From assembly GCA_045591485.1 (NCBI GenBank), contig JAZNSV010000172.1, positions 1 to 20,885 on the forward strand: a DNA stretch of 20,885 bases, written 5' to 3'. This DNA is from Colimorpha sp045591485 (GTDB taxonomy: Bacteria > Bacteroidota > Bacteroidia > Bacteroidales > P3). The notes under the pieces were generated by a model. The model was not told where the DNA came from. It saw only the letters and a list, made by a program, of their open reading frames with translations, and searched no databases. Of this stretch, positions 9,196 to 17,017 are shown one piece after another. Both the position numbers and the translations under genes were made by a program. Each line of letters opens with the position of its first letter. Positions within the stretch are counted from its first letter, which is position 1.

Positions 9196-12165
9196 ATGAA
9201 GAAAATACTGATCATGACGGCTGTTTTGCTGGTCGTATTTGCGACAGGCAACGACGCTGCTGCCCAGTGGAGTCAGACAATGGCATGTCCGGGATGGAAC
9301 AACCCGACCAATTTCAGTGCCCAGTTTTTGAACGACACCGGCGGTATGACCTATTGCTGGTCGGGCCAGAATGGCAATGTGCCTGATCCTACATGCAACG
9401 AGTGCACGACAGGTTTATATAGTAACGATGGCATCCGCCCGAATGTTATGACATCGACGTTGGGTGTCACACTGAGCAATCCTATATACACCGGCAATGC
9501 GCTGCTTAACGCCACTGCGGGAGTATCCTCTTGGAGCTCTGCCAATTTGCCCAACAACGACAAGCAGTTTGCCATAATGACAGCCACGTCGATAGCTACG
9601 TCTCCGGGGGCAACAGCTAACCGCGACCCGAACACCAGCAATAATCTTAAGTTTGTGCCCGACCAATTCAACACCAATGACACTACGGGCCAGATTATCA
9701 ACACCTATATTACACGCACTATTCGTATAGGTGACGGTTTGGCAGAACATAAGGCGGCTGCGCTCTACTACGAACTTGTGCCTACGACAGATAATGCTAT
9801 TTTCATTATTTATTATGCTATTGTGGTTGAGGCGCCAGGCCACGGAGTATGCTGCGACCCGGCTATGGTGATCCGCGTTATGGAACGCAATCCTGCCAAT
9901 ACAGGCTGGCGACAAAAGAGCGACACGCTCGCCTATTATATTACTTCCACCCCTACTACGATGAATTGTGGCGAAGTGACTCTTGGCCAAGGTGGCTGGG
10001 GACAGAGCGGTGCCTACTATTACAAGCAATGGTCAAAGGTTGTGCTCAACCTGTCGGAGTGTCTCTATCAGCGCACACGTATAGAGATTATTGTGCGCGA
10101 CTGCTGCTACTCGGCCCATACGGCCTATGCCTATGTGGCTGGCGAATGCCGCGAGATGAGCATCACCTCGTCGGGATGCCCCCCGGGTATGTCTACAGAT
10201 GTCACCAAGCTGTCGGCTCCGCGTGGTATGCTTAACTATGAATGGAGCGCTTCCAACTACGGTGTTGCCAATCCTGTCACCTCGCTCAATCCTGGTGGTA
10301 CAAACAGCTACTTCACCTTCCGGCAGCTGTCTAACGGCACCGAGGCCCAAGGACACGCCGACTATAATGTGACGGCAGACGACTTCCGCGTGATGCGCCG
10401 TCCCAGCACAACGGGAGACACTGTGCCCCTCATCGACTCGGTCGGCAACTGGCAGACTTTCCGCTGCATGATGACATCGGCCATCGACCCGAACAAACCT
10501 TTCAGGACTCCGTTGTATGTCAACGTTCAGAACACCAAACCTACAATGGGTGTAGACACTGTCGTCTCATGCGACGGCACGTTGTCTATCAAGAATACCA
10601 GTTTCGTGCCAGGCGACCCGACACTGGTGGTAGACTCTACAACGACTTATTCTTTCTACAACAACACCATTGGCGACGGCGAACCCTATGCCGTGCTTAC
10701 GGGCGACAGCGTGACCATCGCTTTCCAGAATACAAATGTGCAAAGCTATGTGGTTCGTACCAATACCCAAGACCCCACGTGCTACTCGGAGGCTCTCTAC
10801 CTGACCAAGCCGTTGCGCAATCCGAAGGCCGGTATGACGCTGACAAAACATGTACTCTGCGACGCTGACCAGACGACTATCACAGACACTACTTCAGGGG
10901 TTACCAAGCGATGGTGGACTTTCTTGAAGCCTGATACGGAGTTTGGTCCCGATGCTGTGTACGACACTCTCTATGGCGAGGGCGCCGATAACATGCAGGT
11001 GACGCGTGGCTTCTCTCATGGTACCGAACCAATCGGCCTCACTGTGCGCAACGGCATGTACTACATGGATGAACTGGTCGAAGGCGACACCGTGTGGTGC
11101 GAAGGCCACGCGTTCGACACTGTGGCTGTGTTCTTGCACCCCGACCTTGAGGTTACGGGCGACACCATAGTGTGCGAAGGCAGCATGACCGACGCAACGG
11201 TGCGTACGCTCGGTGTCGAGGGATGCACATACGAGTGGTCGCGCACATTCGGCAGCATCACCGGGGGCATACCTGCGGGCAACGTGCTGCGGGTGGTACC
11301 CTATGCCGACACATCGACCTACTACGTGCGTGTCACCAGTCCGCAGGGCTGCGTGGCTTGGGACAGCATACGGGCCTATCTGGTGAAACCGCAGCTGACG
11401 ATGCAGCCCTCCGACGGTCGCATCTGTCCGGGCCAATCGGCCATCCTTCAGGGCCGCATGGCCGATCACTACTCGTGGCGCGCCTCACCGAGCGACCCCA
11501 GCCTGGCAGGCCAGGATAGTTCCGACGTCATCGTGGTGAGTCCCACGCGCACCACCACCTACACCATGATAGGCCACGGCTCCAACGACTGCGACGCTTT
11601 GCCGCTCACAAAGACTGTCACCATTCTGCCGCCGCCGACTCAGCGTATCAACTCCGAGCCCGGCTATGTAGACACCGACGACCCGACTGTGAAACTGACC
11701 GACGTCTCAAGCGGTGGCGTGTCGTCTGTCTGGCGGTTCGACAATGGTGATATCGCCACTACTCGCAGCGTGATGCACACTTTCGAAGAAGCCCTTGGCA
11801 ACGACTCTGTCTATGTCGACCTGACGTCGTATAACACTATCGGCTGCCCCTCGCAGCGTCGCTTCGGCATTCCGGTCCAATTCTTCTCGGCATGGTTGCC
11901 CAACGTATTCACGCCCGGCAGCGCCGACGTCAACTCGGTGTTCCGCCTCTATTCGGTCAATGTCTACGAGTATTTCCACATCTATATCTACAACCGTCAA
12001 GGTATGCTGGTGTTCATGTCCGACGATCCTGCCTTCGAATGGGACGGCACGACCAAGGACGGCGAACCCTGCGAGCAGGGCTCCTATGTGTACATTTGCA
12101 ACTACCGCAAGCCCGGCACGCAGACCGTGGACCACAGGTCGGGCACAATCACACTTATCCGTTAA
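9196..12165 (+). CDS. Secreted protein with CHU_C (T9SS type B) sorting domain
   Basis: The product is 989 residues long. It has a Sec signal peptide (MKKILIMTAVLLVVFA, cleavage likely after NDAAA with Gln next). A large N-terminal region (about 25-640) of Thr/Asn/Asp/Cys-rich beta-type sequence is not assignable. Ig-like repeats follow at about 654-820, each opening with a C-containing strand such as VTGDTIVCEG or SDGRICPGQ. A PKD-like domain lies at about 830-890 (VWRFDNGD). The last 90 residues (900-989) are a gliding-motility-associated C-terminal domain: WLPNVFTPG, then IYIYNRQGMLVF, FEWDGT, GSYVYI and the end GTITLIR. That domain directs export through the type IX system, usually with retention on or release from the surface. 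An adhesin or surface-filament role is inferred. The gene has its own promoter and its TAA is followed immediately by the recQ ATG. Confidence 0.92.
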   Translation: MKKILIMTAVLLVVFATGNDAAAQWSQTMACPGWNNPTNFSAQFLNDTGGMTYCWSGQNGNVPDPTCNECTTGLYSNDGIRPNVMTSTLGVTLSNPIYTGNALLNATAGVSSWSSANLPNNDKQFAIMTATSIATSPGATANRDPNTSNNLKFVPDQFNTNDTTGQIINTYITRTIRIGDGLAEHKAAALYYELVPTTDNAIFIIYYAIVVEAPGHGVCCDPAMVIRVMERNPANTGWRQKSDTLAYYITSTPTTMNCGEVTLGQGGWGQSGAYYYKQWSKVVLNLSECLYQRTRIEIIVRDCCYSAHTAYAYVAGECREMSITSSGCPPGMSTDVTKLSAPRGMLNYEWSASNYGVANPVTSLNPGGTNSYFTFRQLSNGTEAQGHADYNVTADDFRVMRRPSTTGDTVPLIDSVGNWQTFRCMMTSAIDPNKPFRTPLYVNVQNTKPTMGVDTVVSCDGTLSIKNTSFVPGDPTLVVDSTTTYSFYNNTIGDGEPYAVLTGDSVTIAFQNTNVQSYVVRTNTQDPTCYSEALYLTKPLRNPKAGMTLTKHVLCDADQTTITDTTSGVTKRWWTFLKPDTEFGPDAVYDTLYGEGADNMQVTRGFSHGTEPIGLTVRNGMYYMDELVEGDTVWCEGHAFDTVAVFLHPDLEVTGDTIVCEGSMTDATVRTLGVEGCTYEWSRTFGSITGGIPAGNVLRVVPYADTSTYYVRVTSPQGCVAWDSIRAYLVKPQLTMQPSDGRICPGQSAILQGRMADHYSWRASPSDPSLAGQDSSDVIVVSPTRTTTYTMIGHGSNDCDALPLTKTVTILPPPTQRINSEPGYVDTDDPTVKLTDVSSGGVSSVWRFDNGDIATTRSVMHTFEEALGNDSVYVDLTSYNTIGCPSQRRFGIPVQFFSAWLPNVFTPGSADVNSVFRLYSVNVYEYFHIYIYNRQGMLVFMSDDPAFEWDGTTKDGEPCEQGSYVYICNYRKPGTQTVDHRSGTITLIR

Positions 12166-14055
12166 ATGGCCGACAAACTCTCACTCCTCAAACGCTATTG
12201 GGGCCACAGCAGTTTTCGCCTCAGACAGGAGGAAATAATAGATTCGGTGCTTGCCGGCAACGACACGTTGGTGCTTCTGCCCACGGGTGGCGGCAAGTCG
12301 ATATGCTACCAGCTGCCTGCGTTGATGATGGAGGGTGTGTGCCTTGTTGTTTCGCCGCTGATTGCCCTGATGAAAGACCAGGTGCAGCAGTTGCTTGCCA
12401 GACACCTGAAGGCGGCCTGCATCGTGTCGGGCATGAGTCCGCACGAGTCGGCCGGGGTGTTGTGCAACTGCCTGGCCGGTGAAGTCAAGTTTCTCTATGT
12501 ATCTCCCGAACGGTTGCGCCAGCGGGCTTTTGTCGAGCATTTCCGCCAGATGAAGGTGTGCATGATAGCCGTCGACGAGGCCCACTGTGTGTCGCAATGG
12601 GGCTACGACTTCCGCCCACCTTATTTGCAGATTGCCGAAGTGCGCAAGTATCATCCCCAGGCACCGCTCATGGCCCTTACGGCCACAGCCACGCCCGAGG
12701 TTGTCGACGACATCGAACTCCGCCTGCAGATGCGGGGGCGGCACAGGTTTCAGACTTCTTTCGCACGCGACAATCTCAGTTATATCGTTGTCCACGATGA
12801 AGACAAGACCACACGCCTGCTGCGGCTCATACGCTCCATCGGTGGCAGCGGCATCGTGTATACACGCAGCAGGCGCAATACACGACAGGTTGCCGAACGG
12901 CTCGAAGCCGAGGGCATCAGTGCGTCGTACTACCATGCAGGCCTCGACAGCACCGAGCGCGACCACCGCCAGGAGCTGTGGATGGCTGGCAAGCGGCAGG
13001 TGATGGTGGCCACCAATGCCTTCGGCATGGGCATCGACAAGCCCGACGTGCGCTTCGTGATACACCTCGATGCCCCCGATTCGCTCGAGGCCTACTTCCA
13101 GGAAGCCGGTCGTGCAGGCCGCAACGGCGAGCGGGCGTTTGCCATACTCGTCTGCAGCGGCAGCGACAATGTACGACTTGGCCGCGATTTCGACGACGAC
13201 TTCCCTGCGGTGAAATATATCCGCAACGTCTATCGCGCCATCTGCAACTATTATCAGATACCCATTGGCAGCGGTGCCGATATGATATTCGACTTCGACC
13301 TCGAGCGTCTCTGCGATACCTACAACCTCTCGCCGCGGGGTTTCTATAGTGCCTGCCGTTTCCTCGAACGCGAGGGCCTCATCTCGCTGCCAGACCGCGA
13401 GCAGGCCTACTCGACGTTGTATATACCGCTCGGACGCGACGAGCTCTACCGTTTCCAGGTTGAAAACATGCGCTTTGGCGATATGCTGCAGGTTGCCATA
13501 CGCCTCTATCCGGGCCTTTTCACCACCACCTCGCCCATAGACGAGCGCAAGCTGGCTGCCCGCTGCTTCACTGATGCCGAAACCATCGGCAAGATGCTCG
13601 TCCGCCTCAACGATATGCACGTGGTCGAGTATCGGCCACGGCCGCGCATGCCGCAGATTGTCTTTTCTTCGGCCCGCATCAATGAAAACGATATCTATCT
13701 TGGCGACGAAAACTATACGGTGCTCAAAGATGCCGCGCGGCGCCGCATCGATGCCATGGAAGCCTATATGGCGTGCGACACCGTATGCCGCAGCCGTCAG
13801 CTGCTGGCCTATTTTGGCGAGACCGAAGGCGTGCACGACTGCGGCCACTGCGACGTCTGCCGTCCGACAGCACACAGCGCTGCCGATACCGACGAGGCCA
13901 TACGAGCCACCCTACGGGCCAACCGCATAGGTCCGCAGCAGCTGCGTCAGTTGCTCGAAAACGAAGGCCACACCGGCGTGGCCGATGCGGTGCGCCGCAT
14001 GCTCGACAGCGGCGAAATCTATCTTGATAAAAACTTGCTCTTGAGCATCTCATAG
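12166..14055 (+). CDS. RecQ-family ATP-dependent DNA helicase
   Basis: The product is a 629-residue superfamily 2 3'-5' helicase acting in recombination and fork repair. Motifs are the Walker A TGGGKS (40-45), DEAH (137-140) continuing into the RecQ aromatic loop CVSQWGYDFRPPY (141-153), TATATP (172-177), ATNAFGMGIDKPDVRF (282-297) and QEAGRAGRNG (312-321). C541, C559, C562 and C565 form the zinc site (CRSRQLLAYFGE then CGHCDVC). In E. coli RecQ this zinc site comes straight after the helicase domain, near residue 380. Here some 200 residues containing a winged-helix-like segment (FDFDLERLCDTYNLS, 375-389) lie between. No HRDC domain is evident; a short helical tail follows. This matches a second RecQ type seen in Bacteroidetes, so I give no symbol. 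The ATG abuts the stop of the preceding gene, suggesting coupling. The 3' end overlaps maf. Confidence 0.93.
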   Translation: MADKLSLLKRYWGHSSFRLRQEEIIDSVLAGNDTLVLLPTGGGKSICYQLPALMMEGVCLVVSPLIALMKDQVQQLLARHLKAACIVSGMSPHESAGVLCNCLAGEVKFLYVSPERLRQRAFVEHFRQMKVCMIAVDEAHCVSQWGYDFRPPYLQIAEVRKYHPQAPLMALTATATPEVVDDIELRLQMRGRHRFQTSFARDNLSYIVVHDEDKTTRLLRLIRSIGGSGIVYTRSRRNTRQVAERLEAEGISASYYHAGLDSTERDHRQELWMAGKRQVMVATNAFGMGIDKPDVRFVIHLDAPDSLEAYFQEAGRAGRNGERAFAILVCSGSDNVRLGRDFDDDFPAVKYIRNVYRAICNYYQIPIGSGADMIFDFDLERLCDTYNLSPRGFYSACRFLEREGLISLPDREQAYSTLYIPLGRDELYRFQVENMRFGDMLQVAIRLYPGLFTTTSPIDERKLAARCFTDAETIGKMLVRLNDMHVVEYRPRPRMPQIVFSSARINENDIYLGDENYTVLKDAARRRIDAMEAYMACDTVCRSRQLLAYFGETEGVHDCGHCDVCRPTAHSAADTDEAIRATLRANRIGPQQLRQLLENEGHTGVADAVRRMLDSGEIYLDKNLLLSIS

Positions 14056-14591
14056 AGCCGGGCCACCGGCAGCCCCATCACATTGTAGTAGCATCCTTCG
14101 AGGCGGCTCACCCCCACCATTCCAATCCATTCCTGCACGCCGTAGGCCCCTGCCTTGTCGTAGGGCTGGTATTTGTCTACGTAGTAGGCTATGTCTTCCT
14201 CGTCGAGTTGGCGGAATACCACGTCGGTGGCTTCGGTGAACGAGACCTCCTGTCTGCGCGAACGCAGGCATACTCCGGTGTATACCGTGTGCCGGTCGCC
14301 GCTGAGGCTGCGCAACATGGCCATCGCTTCGTCGCGGCTGTGTGGCTTGCCAAGCACCTGGTTGCGATGCACCACCACGGTGTCGGCAGTCACCAGCACA
14401 TCGTCTTCGGCCAGCGACTGCAGCGTGTATGCTGCGGCTTTGCGCCGCGCCAGCGTCTCGGCCACTTGGTCGGCGGCCACCGGTTGCTCCAGGCTTTCGT
14501 CGACGTCTATAGTTATGAATTCAACAGGATAGCCCAGCTCGGACAGCAACTGCCGCCTGCGGGGCGATTTCGATGCCAGCAGCAGTCTCAT
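14019..14591 (-). CDS. maf: Maf-type nucleoside triphosphate pyrophosphatase
   Basis: The 190-residue cytoplasmic enzyme hydrolyses non-canonical or surplus NTPs to NMP and PPi (house-cleaning). Family marks are ASKSPRRRQLL (6-16), the catalytic D70 in TADTVV (68-73), GKP (81-83) and DKAGAYGVQEWIG (145-157). The DKAGAY pattern points to the YhdE-like dTTP/UTP branch rather than the YceF 7-methyl-GTP branch; that is inference from the motif. The start ATG overlaps the stop of the MORN gene (ATGA), so it is probably the last gene of the four-gene minus-strand operon. The final 12 codons and stop overlap the 3' end of recQ on the other strand. Length is normal for the family. Confidence 0.95.
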   Translation of the reverse strand: MRLLLASKSPRRRQLLSELGYPVEFITIDVDESLEQPVAADQVAETLARRKAAAYTLQSLAEDDVLVTADTVVVHRNQVLGKPHSRDEAMAMLRSLSGDRHTVYTGVCLRSRRQEVSFTEATDVVFRQLDEEDIAYYVDKYQPYDKAGAYGVQEWIGMVGVSRLEGCYYNVMGLPVARLYEMLKSKFLSR

Positions 14592-15727
14592 TTCACCTCC
14601 TGCCCGGCTTTGAATTTGGCTTTGTATACCTCGCGGCCTTGGTCAAACCACACCCACTTGCCGTCTTTCTCGCCGTCTACAAACTGGCCTTTCTCCACCG
14701 GTGCTCCGCTCTCGTTGTAGCGCTCGTATTTGCCGTTGAGCATTCCTTCATGGAAGTTCTGGCGCAGTTCTGTTTTGCCGTTGGGGAAGAAGCGCACCTC
14801 TTCGCCCTCTTTCTCGTCGTTGGCATAATGTATGATGTAGCGCACAGAGCCGTCGTCGTACAGGCCGCGCCATTCGCCGTCTTTCAGGCCTTCGCTGAAG
14901 TCGCCGTAGTAGTCCACCTTGCCGTTTTCGTACCATGCTGTCCAGCGGCCCTCTTCCTTGTCGTTGGCATATTCGCCCTCATGCAGTTTTTTGCCGCTTT
15001 CATACCATGTGGTCCAGGTGCCTTCGCGTTTGCCGGCGCGGTAGTTGCCGGCGCGCCAGCGCTCGCCGGTTTCGTAGTAGTAGGTCCACAGGCCTATCTC
15101 CTTGCCGTTGGCGTAGGTGCCGCGTATGCCCAGTCGGCCGTTGGTGCGCCAGTAGAACGACCATTCGCCGTCCTGCTCGCCGTTGACCATGTTGCCTTCC
15201 ATGTCCTTGCGCCCGTTGTCGAGCCACCATGTGGCCGTGCCCTGCAGCTCGTTGTCTTTGTATTGTCCTTTGAAGCGCACGCGTCCGTTCTCGTGCCATT
15301 GAGTGGTCTCGCCTTCGCGGCTGCCGTTCACGTAGTTGATCTGCTCTTCGAGGCGGCCATTTGCGTGCCACGAGCGGTAGGAGCCGTGCTTTTTGCCGTT
15401 GACCACGTCTACCTCGCTGTGCAGGTCGCCGTTGCGATACCATGTGCGGTTGGTGCCGGTGCCGTAGCACTCTTCTGCCATGCGGCTGCCGTCGTCGTAG
15501 TACACTGTCCATACGCCGGTTTTCTTGCCGTCGTAGTATGAGCCTTGCTGCGAGAGCTTTCCGCTGGGGTAGTACCAGTTCCATGTGCCGGTGCGGCGGC
15601 CGGCGTCGTTGAGCGTCCCCTCGACCGAGGGCTGGTTGGTGCCGCTGTAGTTCTTGCTGTAGTGGGTCTGTGCCTGGGCGGTCAGCACCGCGAGTGTGCA
15701 GGCCAGGATGATGCTGAGTTTTTTCAT
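14588..15727 (-). CDS. Exported MORN-repeat protein (YwqK-like)
   Basis: The 379-residue protein has a signal peptide (MKKLSIILACTLAVLTAQA, then Q). It is followed by about 14 MORN-variant repeats of roughly 23 residues with the pattern G-x-W-x-x-Y/W-x-x-x-G-K/R, for example GTWNWYYPSGK, GLWTYYYETGE and GRWTAWYENGK. Such chains fold as an elongated beta-hairpin solenoid and usually mediate binding. Databases often name this family 'YwqK antitoxin', but no toxin is adjacent and the signal peptide argues for the periplasm or cell surface. The cysteine at residue 10 is too early for a convincing lipobox. The start lies 40 nt after the DUF4270 stop and no promoter is visible between them; the stop overlaps the maf start. 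Internal repeats make length variation between strains likely. Confidence 0.9.
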   Translation of the reverse strand: MKKLSIILACTLAVLTAQAQTHYSKNYSGTNQPSVEGTLNDAGRRTGTWNWYYPSGKLSQQGSYYDGKKTGVWTVYYDDGSRMAEECYGTGTNRTWYRNGDLHSEVDVVNGKKHGSYRSWHANGRLEEQINYVNGSREGETTQWHENGRVRFKGQYKDNELQGTATWWLDNGRKDMEGNMVNGEQDGEWSFYWRTNGRLGIRGTYANGKEIGLWTYYYETGERWRAGNYRAGKREGTWTTWYESGKKLHEGEYANDKEEGRWTAWYENGKVDYYGDFSEGLKDGEWRGLYDDGSVRYIIHYANDEKEGEEVRFFPNGKTELRQNFHEGMLNGKYERYNESGAPVEKGQFVDGEKDGKWVWFDQGREVYKAKFKAGQEVK

Positions 15728-15767
15728 TGTGCTTGTTTGAATTTGAATGTGCGTTGCGTCGTTTTTT

Positions 15768-17012
15768 TTATTCTGAGTATACGATTACGATTTTGGGGGC
15801 TTTGCCTGTTTGCTGCGGGCCGCACACTACGGTGCGCTCGGCCGACGAGCGGCGTGCGTCGAGCACGAGGTGCAGGCCGTGGTCTTTGCCGTCGCGCAGC
15901 AGGCCCTGCATGTGCTGGGTCACCCGCAGGCGGTAGCGGCTGTCGGCGGTGTTGTAGGTGCCGTCGCCGCTGGTCGACAGGAAGTCGTTGATGTAGCTGT
16001 CTGCGCCGTCGACCTTGTGCATGCCTATGATGCGGCTGGGACGGTTGTTGTCGGCCGAGGCGTCGAGGCAGAGCTGCAGCTCGGCGTGGTGTATGGCGGC
16101 GCGTGGGTGATCTGCAGCAAATTTGCGCACGGCCTCGTCGAAGTTGAGCACCGCGCGGTGGCCGGCCAGGGGCTCAAGGTAGAGGCGCTGTGCTCCTCCG
16201 ATGCTGTCGGCGCCGAGGGCCGTGCCGCTGTAGTCGTGGCTGAAGTTGGTGAAGTGTGTGGCTCCCTCGCCTATCACGAAGGTGTATTCGCTCTCCAACG
16301 ACGAGGTGTCGCCGTAGCGGTAGTAGGTGGTTAGCCCGGTGGTGACGGCCGCAAAGTTGATTTCCATCATGCCCATGTCGCCGTCGGGCACTATGCGTAT
16401 GCGCAGGCCGCGGGTGAGGGTGGTGAACTGCGCTGCGTCGGCGTTCTGGGCCAGCACCTCGCGTATGGCGTCGTCCATGCGCAGGCGTACCACCGTGTCG
16501 GTAGGCCTCACGCTGACGGTGCCGTCAAAGAATGTCTCGTTTTCGGCCACCGGCACCGACTGGTTGCTGTAGTAGAGCGTGTCGCTCAGCACCGGCTCGG
16601 CCAGATGCTTCACCTCGAAATGGAAGTTGTAGGTGGCCGTTGTGTCGGGATAGAGGCCGCTGGCTGTCAGGCAGAGCACCACAGAGTCGATGGTCACCTG
16701 CGTGAAGTCGATGTTGCTCGATGCCTGCGGCAGGGCAATCTGCGTGTAGAGCACCGAACCGACCGAACCGAAGGTGGCATCGCTGTAGTTGCCGATGATG
16801 CCGAAGGAGTAGTTGGTGGTCATCAGCGAGTCGTCGAGCAGTGTGTAGGCGTCGGTGGCATAAATGGTGTCGAGGCACCCCGAATACAGGGTCGAGGGGT
16901 CGACCAGGCTAACGCCGAGGTCCGACTCTTCGTCGGCGCAGCCGGTGGCCAGTGTGGCCGTTGTGGCCAGCGCCACAAGCATGAGCAGTCTCTTGAGTGT
17001 GTGTTTCATCAT
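15768..17012 (-). CDS. DUF4270 family lipoprotein
   Basis: The protein has 414 residues (413 if the second ATG at 17009 is used). Its N-terminus is a lipoprotein signal: basic KHTLKR, a hydrophobic stretch, then LATGC with the lipidated Cys at residue 25. The mature start C-ADEESD is acidic at +3 to +5, which resembles the lipoprotein export signals that send Bacteroidetes lipoproteins to the cell surface. The rest is beta-rich with the DUF4270 pattern: DLGVSLVDPSTLYSG near the start, repeated DSV motifs, and a C-terminal KAPKIVIVYSE strand. The function of DUF4270 is unknown. It starts 5 nt after the stop of the GT5-like gene, so the two are surely cotranscribed. The frame stays open further upstream into the GT5 gene, but that part lacks any signal and is out of frame with a better gene. 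Confidence 0.87.
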   Translation of the reverse strand: MMKHTLKRLLMLVALATTATLATGCADEESDLGVSLVDPSTLYSGCLDTIYATDAYTLLDDSLMTTNYSFGIIGNYSDATFGSVGSVLYTQIALPQASSNIDFTQVTIDSVVLCLTASGLYPDTTATYNFHFEVKHLAEPVLSDTLYYSNQSVPVAENETFFDGTVSVRPTDTVVRLRMDDAIREVLAQNADAAQFTTLTRGLRIRIVPDGDMGMMEINFAAVTTGLTTYYRYGDTSSLESEYTFVIGEGATHFTNFSHDYSGTALGADSIGGAQRLYLEPLAGHRAVLNFDEAVRKFAADHPRAAIHHAELQLCLDASADNNRPSRIIGMHKVDGADSYINDFLSTSGDGTYNTADSRYRLRVTQHMQGLLRDGKDHGLHLVLDARRSSAERTVVCGPQQTGKAPKIVIVYSE

Positions 17013-17017
17013 GTGAC

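Noticed and set aside
14588..15727. Antitoxin of a toxin-antitoxin pair, the usual database label for YwqK-like proteins
   Set aside because: The protein has a signal peptide and many MORN repeats, and its neighbours are a lipoprotein and Maf, with no toxin-like small gene in the window.
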